A stretch of 23,002 nt of DNA, taken from NCBI GenBank assembly GCA_002308215.1, contig DBVO01000049.1:138-23139 (forward strand), given 5' to 3'. The position numbers and the translations under genes are program-made. Shown here one piece after another: positions 12,439 to 19,356 of this stretch (position 1 is its first letter; every line of letters begins with the position of its first letter). The DNA is from Christensenella sp. UBA1262 (GTDB lineage Bacteria > Bacillota > Clostridia > Christensenellales > CAG-917). The notes beneath the pieces were generated by a model. It saw only the letters and a list, made by a program, of their open reading frames with translations. It was not told the origin of the DNA and did not search any database.

Positions 12439-15384
12439 TTATTCTACTCTCAAGGCCTCAACAACGTTCTTGCGTGAAGCGCCAATTGCTGGCAATACAC
12501 CTGAGAGAACTGTAAGCACCAAGCTGAGTGCAATAAGAACAACTGCATGCCATGGGTTGAGCATCAATAGGCCACCTATACCAGAAACGGCCCCTATGAT
12601 TGCACTAATGATTGGACATAAAATATATGTTATTAATATTCCAAGGACACCGCTCCACAAACCAATAATAGTTGTTTCTGCAACGAAGACGTTTCTAATA
12701 TCTGCTTTTCGGGCACCAAGACTTCGCAATATACCAATTTCTCTTGTTCTCTCTACAACTGAGTTTGCGGTAATGACACCGATCATAACTGTTGAAACAA
12801 CGAGCGAAATGGATGCAACTGCTATAAGCAGCAATGAGACAAGGCCTACAATTGTATTCAAGTTTTCAAGGAACATTTTGCTAACATCAAATGAACCTAT
12901 TTCTTCGTTGCCTTCATCTTGATATTTCCAGTTTTCGATATAGCGTTCAATGTTTTCTTTGTGTGAATATTCATTTGCATAAACAGAAACATAAAGAGGA
13001 ATCTTCACTGCACCAATTGCCTTCAGATATGAACTATGTTGATGCATTGCACCGCCCATGATATCCATAACTTCATGATGTTCAAGAAGATTTACGTCTG
13101 CATCAATTGTGTTCCCAAAAATGTCTTTGGTTGAGAATTTATCGTTTGTTTTTCCGTTACCTAGTTCTTCTTCTTTTGCGCGTTGATATGCAGCAACTTG
13201 GCTATTGTATGCTTCATTTGCTACATAAACACCGAGTTCCTCGGTGTAGCATAATGTATCGCGAGAAACATATTCTGATGTGTCGCCTTTCTTCAAACGA
13301 ATAACACCAGAGATTGTAAGCGATATACCATGGTTTTCATACATATCACCAAGGATGGTTTCATCTGTATATTCCCATGGGGCTCCGCCGCCACCACCCA
13401 TAAAGCTTGCTATAGAGTTGCTGTATCCGTTATATTTACCAATGGTTGTTCCATCCTTATCTACGACAACATAGTTCCCGTTTGAATCCTTTTGATAATA
13501 ATCATCATTGAGAACAAGGCGAATTTCTTGGCCCAAAAGTGTGTTAACCGAGAGATCTTCTTTATATTTTGCATAGCCACTCTCAATAATCATGGAACCA
13601 TCTTCATTTCTTTCGTAAACATCGATGTGGAATTGATTGAGGAGTTTTTTACTAATTTCGTTTTCTGAGTTTACACAAACCATAACTTCGAATTTGTTTG
13701 TTGGATAATGGCCTGCGATTACATCATAGTGCGATGTCATCTCCGCTTCATCACCTATCATTTGGTTCCAAAGTTCTGGTTGTTGCCCTTGCTGTCCGAG
13801 AACTGTTGTCGCTATTGTCAGCACGCTAGTAGCATCTGGCATTTGAGAAACGTCTGCATAATGCACAACACCATTCTTGTCTTTGTATTTTGAAACAAGA
13901 TTAAAGCGAGTACCATAATAGGTGCTTATCGCCTTGTAATACTCTTTTGGCATCTTGTGGATATATTCATCAAAGCCTGTTGTAATCTCATTTTTGGATG
14001 CGTTTCCTTCAAAGAAGGAATTGATCATAACATTAAGTATTTCAAGAGTTGAAACACTCTCTGTAATTTTCAAGCTTCCATCCGTTGGATATGAGGATTC
14101 TTTTATCTGAGTGTTGGCAAGATTTGTCATCATGCTCATAACAGCATTGGAATCCACATTATATTCATATACGCCTACTGGAACACTAGAGAATTGCTCT
14201 GTCTGCATGCGTTGTACGTACAAATCAAATCCGTTTGACACAGACAAAACAAGTGCCAAACCAATGATGCCTATACTACCAGCAAATGAAGTAAAGAAAG
14301 TACGTCTAAATTTTGAGAACAAGTTGCGCAATGAAAGGCCAAATGCCGTAGAGGCGCGCATATGTGTTGGTTTAAAACCAGCAGGACGTTCTTTTTTCTT
14401 CTTTTTAGAAAGAGAGTTAAGACCAAGTTGATCGAAGAAAGCTTTTGTCTCTGCATTGAGTTCTTTCATCGTCTTTCTGCGTTTTCTGTTGGAAACTTTC
14501 TTCTCTTTTTCTGGAACTATCTCTTCGAGATTTAATGGCTTATATTCTTCTAAAGGAGATACCTCTTCTTCAGCCTCTTTGCCTGCATCATCTTCAAGTT
14601 TTTCTGGTTCTTCAACTTGTGATGCAAAATGCAATTCTGGCTTAGCTTCTGCGGTTAGAATGCCGCTTTCGTCCTCTTCTAGCTCTTCCGAAAGAGGATC
14701 TTGTGATTCATATGGATCGGTATCTTCAATAATTTGTCCATCTTTAAAACGAACTGTTCTTGTGCAATATGCCTTGGCAAGTTCTGGGTTGTGGGTAACC
14801 ATAATAACAAGGCGATTCTGTGCGATTTCTGCAAGAATATCCATAACTTGAACGCTGAGTTCACTATCCAATGCACCTGTTGGTTCGTCTGCTAAAATAA
14901 TTTTTGGATCATTAACAATAGCACGAGCAATGGCGACACGCTGCATTTGTCCACCACTAAGTTGGTTTGGACGCTTGGCTGCTTCATCTGCCATGCCAAC
15001 ACGATTAAGTGCAGCAATTGCCTTTGCTCTACGTTCTTTACGATGCTCACCTACTAAAGAGAGGGCCATCTCAACATTTTCTACTACTGTAAGGTGGGGA
15101 ATTAGATTGTATGATTGGAAAACAAAACCTATCGTGGCATTTCTATATGCATCCCAGTGTTGCTCGTCAAAAGACTTGGTGGATACGCCACCAATAACAA
15201 GGTCACCACTTGTATAACGATCAAGACCACCAATGATGTTAAGCATTGTTGTCTTGCCGCATCCACTTGGACCTAATATTGCAACAAATTCGCTCTCGCG
15301 AAACTCAACCGATATGCCTCGTAATGCATGAACGGTTGTATTGCCAGCAGGATAGTTTTTTACAATGTTGGATAATTTAAGCAT
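12439..15384 (-). CDS. MacB-like ABC ATPase-FtsX permease fusion with long charged linker
   Basis: The 981-residue protein starts with a LolD/MacB-type ATPase (1-225): Walker A GPSGCGKT (38-45), Q-loop Q90, signature LSGGQ (142-146), Walker B IILADE (162-167), switch H198. Residues about 225-345 are a cytosolic linker, first Glu/Asp-rich and then Lys/Arg-rich. The first membrane segment is at about 364-384. A large extracellular domain of about 450 residues follows, and then three membrane segments with the FtsX-type ERTREIGILRSLGARKADI motif. MacB-type proteins do not pump across the bilayer but couple ATP use to mechanical work on substrates outside the cytoplasm, such as peptides or lipoproteins. 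The ribosome binding site is GGGGG. It follows a TetR gene by 108 nt on the same strand, suggesting regulated export or resistance. The substrate is unknown. Confidence 0.93.
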   Translation of the reverse strand: MLKLSNIVKNYPAGNTTVHALRGISVEFRESEFVAILGPSGCGKTTMLNIIGGLDRYTSGDLVIGGVSTKSFDEQHWDAYRNATIGFVFQSYNLIPHLTVVENVEMALSLVGEHRKERRAKAIAALNRVGMADEAAKRPNQLSGGQMQRVAIARAIVNDPKIILADEPTGALDSELSVQVMDILAEIAQNRLVIMVTHNPELAKAYCTRTVRFKDGQIIEDTDPYESQDPLSEELEEDESGILTAEAKPELHFASQVEEPEKLEDDAGKEAEEEVSPLEEYKPLNLEEIVPEKEKKVSNRKRRKTMKELNAETKAFFDQLGLNSLSKKKKKERPAGFKPTHMRASTAFGLSLRNLFSKFRRTFFTSFAGSIGIIGLALVLSVSNGFDLYVQRMQTEQFSSVPVGVYEYNVDSNAVMSMMTNLANTQIKESSYPTDGSLKITESVSTLEILNVMINSFFEGNASKNEITTGFDEYIHKMPKEYYKAISTYYGTRFNLVSKYKDKNGVVHYADVSQMPDATSVLTIATTVLGQQGQQPELWNQMIGDEAEMTSHYDVIAGHYPTNKFEVMVCVNSENEISKKLLNQFHIDVYERNEDGSMIIESGYAKYKEDLSVNTLLGQEIRLVLNDDYYQKDSNGNYVVVDKDGTTIGKYNGYSNSIASFMGGGGGAPWEYTDETILGDMYENHGISLTISGVIRLKKGDTSEYVSRDTLCYTEELGVYVANEAYNSQVAAYQRAKEEELGNGKTNDKFSTKDIFGNTIDADVNLLEHHEVMDIMGGAMHQHSSYLKAIGAVKIPLYVSVYANEYSHKENIERYIENWKYQDEGNEEIGSFDVSKMFLENLNTIVGLVSLLLIAVASISLVVSTVMIGVITANSVVERTREIGILRSLGARKADIRNVFVAETTIIGLWSGVLGILITYILCPIISAIIGAVSGIGGLLMLNPWHAVVLIALSLVLTVLSGVLPAIGASRKNVVEALRVE

Positions 15385-15433
15385 ACTTTGCCCCCACGCT
15401 TAAAATTTGATTATTTATTGTAAAACTAATTCC

Positions 15434-15454
15434 CAAAAATATTTTATATTTTTG
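15434..15454. repeat. AT-rich inverted repeat between tetR and the ABC gene
   Basis: CAAAAATAT (15434-15442), TTT, ATATTTTTG (15446-15454): a perfect 9-bp inverted repeat in the 108-nt gap. I see no convincing promoter for the ABC gene in this gap. The repeat may be an operator for the TetR protein or a weak hairpin that lowers downstream transcription. Confidence 0.45.
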
Positions 15455-15492
15455 AAAAATGAATTCTCTAAAAAATATCTTCCTAGATGCTC

Positions 15493-16086
15493 TTATTCCT
15501 TAATGAAATCATTGGCCATTGCTAAGCCTTTGGCTACCATTTGAGAAATATGTGTGCAGAGTTCTTCGAGCGTCAAAGAGCTTTGGTGATTGAACCACAT
15601 TTTAAATGCTTCGCAAATACCTGCTGTGCAGAAAGCTGCTACGTATTTTGCTTTTGCAACATTGACTTGAATTTGGCTATTCTTTTGCATTGTGTTTACA
15701 AAAGCATCTACGATCATCTTCTTGAGTTTCTCAAGAAGTTCGCCCGAATTGTTGCTAGAAAGAATATATTTGTTGTACTCATCGTACTTATTAATTTCGT
15801 TTGTAATAGCAAAAAGAAGTGGGTAAGGGTTGAATATGCTTTGAACTAAATTCGTTTCGCTCATGATTTTCTCAATATGAGAAATAATCATGTCTTCGAT
15901 ATCGTTTCTAACCGCTCCCACCGAGTCATAATACATATAAAAAGTGCTGCGGGTGACACCAGCCTTCTCTGTAAGTTCGCTAATGGAAATATCAGCCATA
16001 TCCTTGGTTTGGATAAGCTCATTAAAAGCTGTTCTTATAGCATTTTTAGTCTTAATAATTCTCTTGTCAACTCCGCCGTTTTTCAT
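15493..16086 (-). CDS. TetR-family transcriptional regulator
   Basis: The 197-residue protein has an N-terminal helix-turn-helix of TetR type (about 10-57), with the pattern ISISELTEKAGVTRSTFYMYY and then DS, at about 34-55. The remainder is helical and should bind a ligand and dimerise; its sequence gives no ligand. TetR proteins are usually repressors of a nearby exporter, and here the gene sits directly upstream of the ABC fusion gene on the same strand. Autoregulation together with the ABC gene is therefore likely. The start at 16086 is supported by AGAGGA 4 nt upstream. Palindromes in the upstream region are possible operators. Confidence 0.92.
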   Translation of the reverse strand: MKNGGVDKRIIKTKNAIRTAFNELIQTKDMADISISELTEKAGVTRSTFYMYYDSVGAVRNDIEDMIISHIEKIMSETNLVQSIFNPYPLLFAITNEINKYDEYNKYILSSNNSGELLEKLKKMIVDAFVNTMQKNSQIQVNVAKAKYVAAFCTAGICEAFKMWFNHQSSLTLEELCTHISQMVAKGLAMANDFIKE

Positions 16087-16142
16087 AGTTCCTCTTATAA
16101 AAAAGCAATAAAAAATAGTGCCTTGAAATTATGTACATTTGT

Positions 16143-16237
16143 ATTGTATCACACTGTATTTATTTTCGCTACATAGATAAAGAAATTTTTTCTTAATTTT
16201 TCTTATACAAAATGTATTATATGTTGATTTTAACATA
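16143..16237 (-). promoter_or_regulatory. Upstream region of tetR with candidate promoters and operator palindromes
   Basis: An extended -10, TGATACAAT, ends at 16143 on the minus strand with a poor -35. A second -10 TATAAT overlaps the palindrome ATACA/AAA/TGTAT (16205-16217). TATGTT/GATTTT/AACATA (16220-16237) is another inverted repeat. These are plausible TetR binding sites; none is proven and the true promoter is uncertain. Confidence 0.4.
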
Positions 16238-16243
16238 AAATAA

Positions 16244-16267
16244 AAATGAGACTATTAAGCCTCATTT
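16244..16267 (-). terminator. Intrinsic terminator of the ung operon
   Basis: On the minus strand AAATGAGGC and GTCTCATTT pair over 9 bp (one G-U) around a TTAATA loop, followed by a T-rich run. It lies 63 nt past the DUF896 stop codon and before the tetR promoter region. Confidence 0.8.
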
Positions 16268-16330
16268 AATTATTAAAATTGCATTATTGTCTGTGCTTCT
16301 GTTTTGTCTTAAAATTGGTATTCTAACCGC

Positions 16331-16543
16331 TTATTTATTGTCTTCTTCCTTGTGCGCGGTTATCTTAACTTCGTTGCCGTCTTTATCGATCGTATAGGTA
16401 TTGTTTAGTTGGGAGCGCAGATTCCCTACTACACTATCTATGTAAGCGCGTCTAAGCTTAGCTTGCTCTTGTTTTTCTTCTTCAGTAAGCCCTTCTTCTT
16501 TTGCCTTTTTTGCTAAAAAATTAATTCTGTCAATATCTATCAT
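16331..16543 (-). CDS. DUF896 (YnzC-like) small protein
   Basis: This 70-residue protein has the compact two-helix hairpin pattern of DUF896/YnzC: IDRINFLAKKAKEEGLTEEE, KLRRAYIDSVVGNLRSQLN, and a short polar tail with TIDKDGNEV. The family is typical of Firmicutes and its role is not established. The ATG is separated from the stop codon of the U32 gene by one nucleotide, so translation is probably coupled; only a weak GAGAG precedes it. It is the last gene of the ung operon and ends before the terminator at 16244-16267. Confidence 0.9.
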   Translation of the reverse strand: MIDIDRINFLAKKAKEEGLTEEEKQEQAKLRRAYIDSVVGNLRSQLNNTYTIDKDGNEVKITAHKEEDNK

Positions 16544-16544
16544 T

Positions 16545-17774
16545 TTATACTCTCGCTGGAACTGATTCTTTAAGAAGCAAGTCCCCTATTTCAAGTTCAT
16601 AAGGCAGCTTAAGCACATATGAGTGTTGAACAAGTTTTGCATCATCTGTTAAAGACATATTGTTTGCATCAAAGATTTCATCTACGATGAAACTCTTCCC
16701 ATTTGATTTATCATTTGGGGAAAGAATTAATAATTCTTCGCCTTTTTTAAAGCGGTTGCGCATTTCAACTTTTGTCAAACCATTCTCAACAGATTGAACT
16801 ACCGCAGTAAAGATGTACTTCTCTGGTTGTTGGCCAGCCCCTTGACATACTGTATCGAGATTATCCCCTTCGAAATATGCATCCGTATATGTGCGATGCG
16901 CTACTGTTTCGAGCCATTCATTATACAGTTTTTCGTGTTCTATCCGCCCCGATTTTAAATATTCATCAATTGCATGGCGATATGCATTGGCAACTGTGGC
17001 AACATAAAATTCGCTCTTCATGCGGCCTTCGACTTTTAATGATACTATACCCGCATCTGATATTTCAGGGATATGTGAGAGAAGCCTAAGATCGCGACTA
17101 TTCATAAAATATGTGCCACGCTCATCCTCTTCAATTTCAAGCGGTTTGTCGCCGTGGCGTTCAACCTCTGTTATTTGATAATTCCAGCGACAAGGTTGTA
17201 TACATTCTCCCCTATTTGCGCTTCGTCCAGAAAAATATGATGATAATAAGCATCTTCCACTATAGCTCATGCACATAGCGCCATGAACAAATGCCTCTAA
17301 TTCCATATCTGGAACTTCTTTATGAATAGCTGCAATTTCGGAATATCCAAGCTCTCTTGCCAGAACCACTCTTTTCACACCTAAATTCTTATAGAATTTA
17401 ACTGCTTGAACATTTGTAGTATTTGCTTGCGTAGACAAGTGAATGGATAACTTTGGCGCTACATCTTTGCAGATGGACAATAACCCCATATCACTAATTA
17501 AAACTGCATCTACCCCTATGCTCTCCAAAAACTTAAAATAGTCTCTCGCTGCCAAAAGATCATCATTTTTTGCAAATATATTAACTGTTACATAAACCTT
17601 TTTACCTAGATTATGCGCAAATTCTACGCCTTCGCGGATCTCATCATCTGTGAAATTATCTGCAAATGCGCGCAATGAAAAAGACTTTCCGCCAATATAT
17701 ACAGCGTCAGCTCCAAAGTGAAATGCTGTTTTAAGTTTTTTAAGATTCCCTGCAGGGAGCAATAATTCCAACAT
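16545..17774 (-). CDS. trhP: U32 family protein, probable tRNA uridine hydroxylation (TrhP/YegQ type)
   Basis: The 409-residue protein opens with ELLLPAGNLKKLKTAFHFGADAVY (in two parts), typical of U32 proteins. It carries the family signature EAFVHGAMCMSYSGRCLLSSY in segments at 160-180. Cysteines C168, C175, C191 (GEC) and C195 (QPCR) form the expected four-cysteine set for a bound iron-sulfur cluster. Proteins of this type (YegQ/TrhP, YrrN and YrrO in Bacillus) take part in prephenate-dependent 5-hydroxyuridine formation at tRNA position 34; the old peptidase label is misleading. The length fits the YrrO-like group, and the tail has the usual small beta-rich C-terminal domain. AGGAGA precedes the ATG. 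The gene follows ung by 12 nt. Assignment to TrhP rather than another U32 subgroup is moderately sure. Confidence 0.88.
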   Translation of the reverse strand: MLELLLPAGNLKKLKTAFHFGADAVYIGGKSFSLRAFADNFTDDEIREGVEFAHNLGKKVYVTVNIFAKNDDLLAARDYFKFLESIGVDAVLISDMGLLSICKDVAPKLSIHLSTQANTTNVQAVKFYKNLGVKRVVLARELGYSEIAAIHKEVPDMELEAFVHGAMCMSYSGRCLLSSYFSGRSANRGECIQPCRWNYQITEVERHGDKPLEIEEDERGTYFMNSRDLRLLSHIPEISDAGIVSLKVEGRMKSEFYVATVANAYRHAIDEYLKSGRIEHEKLYNEWLETVAHRTYTDAYFEGDNLDTVCQGAGQQPEKYIFTAVVQSVENGLTKVEMRNRFKKGEELLILSPNDKSNGKSFIVDEIFDANNMSLTDDAKLVQHSYVLKLPYELEIGDLLLKESVPARV

Positions 17775-17786
17775 AATTCTCCTAAA

Positions 17787-18458
17787 TTAGTTTTGAGATG
17801 TATCCCAATTTATAGGTGTTTCTCCATTCTTTTCTAAAAATGCGTTGCATTTTGAGAAATGCTTGCACCCAAAGAACCCATTGTACGCAGAAAGTGGTGA
17901 TGGGTGCACGGTTTCTAGAATTAAATGGTTAGGATTGGTTATTAACGCTTTTTTGCTGCGAGCATTACCACCCCAAAGCATAAACACAATAGGCTCATTT
18001 CGTTCGTTTAGATGCCTGATTATGCTATCCGTCAACTGTTCCCAGCCCTTCCCTTTGTGAGAGTTCGCAAGACCTGAACGAACAGTAAGGACTGTGTTCA
18101 AAAGCAAAACGCCTTGTTTTGCCCATGGCATAAGGTATGGGGATGTATTTTTAATCCCTAAATCGCTTTCAATTTCTTTGAAAATATTAACTAGAGATGG
18201 CGGAGCATCAACGCCAGGTTTTACTGAGAAGCTCATACCATGAGCTTGTCCTGGTCCATGATAAGGATCTTGCCCCAAAATTACTACCTTTACATTTTCA
18301 TATGGTGTCACTTTTAACGCGCTAAATATGTCATACATATTTGGATATATGACATGATGAGAATATTCGTCCTTCAAAAACTCACGAAGATGTTGGTAAT
18401 TTTCGCTTTCGAAATCCTCTTTTAATATTCTATCCCAGCTGTTGCCAATGTTTACCAT
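17787..18458 (-). CDS. ung: Uracil-DNA glycosylase, family 1
   Basis: The 223-residue protein matches the family in length and motifs. The water-activating loop GQDPYHG is at 62-68 (catalytic D64), the uracil-contacting N121 lies in LLLNTVLTV, and the DNA-intercalation loop HPSPLSA is at 185-191 (catalytic H185). It removes uracil from DNA and starts base excision repair. The ATG at 18458 fits the family start (NSWDRILKEDF). It has no Shine-Dalgarno: the promoter -10 ends 6 nt before the ATG, so the mRNA is predicted to start at the ATG itself. It leads an operon with trhP and DUF896. The dUTPase gene further right serves the same purpose of keeping uracil out of DNA. Confidence 0.97.
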   Translation of the reverse strand: MVNIGNSWDRILKEDFESENYQHLREFLKDEYSHHVIYPNMYDIFSALKVTPYENVKVVILGQDPYHGPGQAHGMSFSVKPGVDAPPSLVNIFKEIESDLGIKNTSPYLMPWAKQGVLLLNTVLTVRSGLANSHKGKGWEQLTDSIIRHLNERNEPIVFMLWGGNARSKKALITNPNHLILETVHPSPLSAYNGFFGCKHFSKCNAFLEKNGETPINWDTSQN

Positions 18459-18464
18459 GGGCTT

Positions 18465-18493
18465 ATTATAACATAAACCACGAAACCTGCAAA
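18465..18493 (-). promoter_or_regulatory. Promoter of ung, predicted leaderless mRNA
   Basis: The minus strand has -35 TTTGCA (18493-18488, 4 of 6), a 17-nt spacer and a perfect extended -10 TGTTATAAT (TATAAT at 18470-18465). Then AAGCCC and the ATG follow. Standard -10 to start spacing puts +1 on the A of the ATG. Confidence 0.7.
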
Positions 18494-18536
18494 CATATAT
18501 TTGGCCAAATTAACTTTTCTATCAAATTTTTAATTG

Positions 18537-18554
18537 CGGGAGATTAATCTCCCG
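18537..18554. repeat. 18-nt perfect palindrome in the divergent ung / phosphoribosyltransferase gap
   Basis: CGGGAGATT/AATCTCCCG. As RNA it folds to a 7-bp stem with a TTAA loop. On the plus strand it is followed by TTTCCCTATTTTTT, which looks like an intrinsic terminator, yet no gene lies upstream on that strand. It is either an operator between divergent promoters or the end of a short unannotated RNA. A second palindrome, ATTTGGCCAAAT, lies at 18499-18510. Confidence 0.5.
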
Positions 18555-18592
18555 TTTCCCTATTTTTTGACGCTCTGTTTTTAAAATTCTTG

Positions 18593-18621
18593 TTGAAAAA
18601 ATCCGTTCTAGGCCTTATAAT
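18593..18621 (+). promoter_or_regulatory. Promoter of the phosphoribosyltransferase gene
   Basis: -35 TTGAAA (18593-18598), 17-nt spacer, perfect -10 TATAAT (18616-18621). Predicted start near 18628, giving a leader of about 35 nt. A small hairpin GGGC/GCT/GCCC (18640-18650) stands just before the GGAGG ribosome binding site. Confidence 0.75.
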
Positions 18622-18662
18622 GACTATGTTAATATATTTGGGCGCTGCCCATGGAGGAAATT

Positions 18663-19202
18663 ATGGATCAATTCTATACCGTTGATCTAAACGGCTACAA
18701 AACAGACCTTCCAATTTTGCCACTCCCTGGCATACACATTTGCTTCTTTAACTTGCATGGCAATCAAGAGCTAACGGAACATTGCGGAAAAGAACTTGCA
18801 AAGAAACTCCCACCATGTGATGTTGTAATCACTGCTGAGTCCAAAGGACTCCAACTTGCTCACGTTGTTGCTAGAGAGTTAGGCCAACACTACTATGCAG
18901 TGTGTCGCAAATCCAAAAAGCTCTATATGCAAGATGGCATACAAACTTCTGTCAAATCCATAACAACAGGCAGCGTGCAAACTCTTTATCTTTCAAAACA
19001 TGACGCCGATTTGATGCGTGGAAAACGCGTAGCAATTGTTGATGACGTAGTCTCTACTGGCGGAAGCCTTAAAGGTCTCGAGGAAATCGTTCGTCTTGCT
19101 GGTGGCGAGATCGTAGCAAAAGCATTCGTTCTTGCAGAAGGGGACGCAAAAGATAGAGATGATATTATTTATCTTGCCCACATCCCTGTTTTTGTAGATT
19201 AA
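18663..19202 (+). CDS. Type I phosphoribosyltransferase, probably purine salvage (Apt/Xpt-like)
   Basis: The 179-residue protein has the PRPP-binding motif VAIVDDVVSTGGS at 123-135. A catalytic-site loop AESKGLQLAHVVARELG is at 58-74, and RKSKK (82-86) lies before the flexible loop. Such enzymes join a purine base to PRPP, giving a nucleotide and pyrophosphate. The size and the spacing of motifs fit adenine or xanthine phosphoribosyltransferases, but base specificity cannot be read. The start is set at ATG 18663 because GGAGG (18653-18657) stands 5 nt before it. The in-frame ATG at 18651 overlaps that ribosome binding site and has none of its own. It is a single-gene unit with its own promoter and terminator. 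Confidence 0.87.
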   Translation: MDQFYTVDLNGYKTDLPILPLPGIHICFFNLHGNQELTEHCGKELAKKLPPCDVVITAESKGLQLAHVVARELGQHYYAVCRKSKKLYMQDGIQTSVKSITTGSVQTLYLSKHDADLMRGKRVAIVDDVVSTGGSLKGLEEIVRLAGGEIVAKAFVLAEGDAKDRDDIIYLAHIPVFVD

Positions 19203-19222
19203 ACTTCATATAATAAATATTA

Positions 19223-19245
19223 GGCGCTCATTGTGGGCGCCTTTT
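19223..19245 (+). terminator. Intrinsic terminator of the phosphoribosyltransferase gene
   Basis: GGCGCTCA (19223-19230), TTG, TGGGCGCC (19234-19241), one G-U pair in an 8-bp stem, then TTTT. It begins 20 nt past the stop codon. Confidence 0.9.
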
Positions 19246-19251
19246 ATTATG

Positions 19252-19280
19252 CAAAAATTCGCATAATTAGCGAATTTTTG
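19252..19280. repeat. 11-bp perfect inverted repeat after the terminator
   Basis: CAAAAATTCGC (19252-19262), ATAATTA, GCGAATTTTTG (19270-19280). It lies 10 nt beyond the first hairpin and 21 nt before the MATE promoter. It may be a second terminator stem or an operator for the MATE operon. Confidence 0.55.
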
Positions 19281-19301
19281 TTTGATTTTAAATAAATCAC
19301 T

Positions 19302-19329
19302 TTGAAGAAACAAAAACCTGTGATATACT
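19302..19329 (+). promoter_or_regulatory. Candidate promoter of the MATE-DUF3737-dut-pepP operon
   Basis: -35 TTGAAG (19302-19307), 16-nt spacer ending in TGA, extended -10 TATACT (19324-19329). Predicted start near 19336 gives a leader of about 21 nt with only a weak AGG ribosome binding site (19344-19346). Confidence 0.55.
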
Positions 19330-19356
19330 CTTTTTGCTTGTATAGGTATATATAAT

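Noticed and set aside
12410..12922. 170-codon plus-strand frame
   Set aside because: Antisense to the permease end of the ABC fusion; no ribosome binding site or recognisable motif.
16545..17774. Secreted collagenase-like peptidase, from the old U32 label
   Set aside because: There is no signal peptide, and the four-cysteine iron-sulfur pattern fits the RNA-modification members of the family.
18651..18653. Upstream ATG for the phosphoribosyltransferase
   Set aside because: It overlaps the GGAGG site that correctly serves the ATG at 18663 and has no site of its own.
19351..19356. TATAAT directly before the MATE start codon as a leaderless promoter
   Set aside because: Standard spacing would start transcription inside the gene after the ATG. 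The TATACT box further upstream fits better.
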